The notes beneath the pieces are model-generated. The model did no database searches. It had not been told where the DNA came from and saw only the letters and a program-made list of their open reading frames with translations. The position numbers were made by a program, and so were the translations under genes. DNA of 6,352 nt from Lentisphaeria bacterium. GTDB taxonomy: Bacteria; Verrucomicrobiota; Lentisphaeria; Oligosphaerales; PUNB01. The DNA lies in NCBI GenBank assembly GCA_007133055.1, contig SLNM01000118.1, positions 1-6,352 of the forward strand. Direction: 5' to 3'. This document shows, piece after piece, positions 6,226-6,352 of the stretch; the stretch's first letter is position 1, and each line of letters opens with the position of its first letter.

Positions 6226-6229
6226 TTAG
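6226..6229. repeat. Right target-site duplication TTAG
   Basis: Direct copy of 6126-6129 at the right border of the 96-base element. Confidence 0.65.
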
Positions 6230-6234
6230 ACCTT

Positions 6235-6252
6235 AAACGCGGGAAACGCGGG
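6235..6252 (+). repeat. Two tandem copies of AAACGCGGG
   Basis: AAACGCGGG occurs twice in tandem and is followed by AAA, just upstream of folD. No function is evident; it may be a replication-slippage product. Confidence 0.5.
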
Positions 6253-6265
6253 AAAGAATAGGACC

Positions 6266-6352
6266 ATGGAGAAAGTGAGTGTGGGAAAACTTATCGACGG
6301 CAGGGAAATTGCCGCCCGGGTGAACCAGGAAACGGCGGAGGCAGTGCGGCAA
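6266..6352 (+). CDS. folD: FolD, methylene-THF dehydrogenase/cyclohydrolase (N-terminal part)
   Basis: The 29 visible residues include KLIDGREIAARVNQE, the usual FolD N-terminus (compare KIIDGKTIAQQV in E. coli). FolD is a cytoplasmic bifunctional enzyme of one-carbon metabolism: it oxidises 5,10-methylene-tetrahydrofolate with NAD(P)+ and hydrolyses the methenyl form to 10-formyl-tetrahydrofolate. The catalytic Lys and the nucleotide-binding domain lie beyond the window, which cuts the gene. The ATG at 6266 has AGGA only 2 bases upstream, too close to be ideal. GTG at 6281 has GGAG (6268-6271) 9 bases upstream and would give VGKLIDG, nearer the usual family start, so the true start may be 6281. 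Confidence 0.85.
   Translation, partial: MEKVSVGKLIDGREIAARVNQETAEAVRQ

Overview
The window is about 57-60% GC and has ordinary bacterial gene organisation: tightly packed genes, AGGAG-type ribosome binding sites and one GTG start. The ETF type, the long acyl-CoA dehydrogenase and the repeat content would fit an anaerobic or facultative proteobacterium-like organism, for example the Desulfuromonas/Geobacter/Pelobacter group. That placement is inference; no 16S or other phylogenetic marker lies in the window.

Left half, minus strand (13-3729): an operon read right to left, etfB - etfA - acyl-CoA dehydrogenase. EtfB and EtfA form the heterodimeric electron transfer flavoprotein. The 572-residue flavin dehydrogenase would oxidise an acyl-CoA and pass electrons to it, or run in reverse. 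The gap is 69 bases between etfB and etfA and 3 bases between etfA and the dehydrogenase gene. The ETF sequences look like the anaerobe type (KQVPDT in EtfB, DHDHQVGQTG in EtfA) rather than the mitochondrial type.

Centre (3730-4137): a divergent intergenic region full of structure. Just upstream of the etfB ribosome binding site is a 122-base element. It has near-perfect 17-base terminal inverted repeats and 10-base direct repeats at its flanks, and it carries two inverted REP hairpins that each begin with GTAG. Next come a GC-rich imperfect stem followed by eight Ts in the etfB direction (possible attenuator), an 18-base near-palindrome, and a strong sigma70-like promoter for the rightward gene.

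Right half, plus strand (4138-6129): one large gene for a divergent, apparently cytoplasmic glycoside hydrolase family 20-like protein. A second small inverted-repeat element of 96 bases, with a TTAG target duplication, sits exactly at its stop codon. The last 87 bases are the N-terminus of folD (methylene-tetrahydrofolate dehydrogenase/cyclohydrolase), cut by the window end.

The protein-coding genes belong to known families. The most unusual content is the two different non-autonomous inverted-repeat elements that bracket the GH20-like gene, one of them a REP pair inserted in the etfB leader. I did not find a new multi-gene system.
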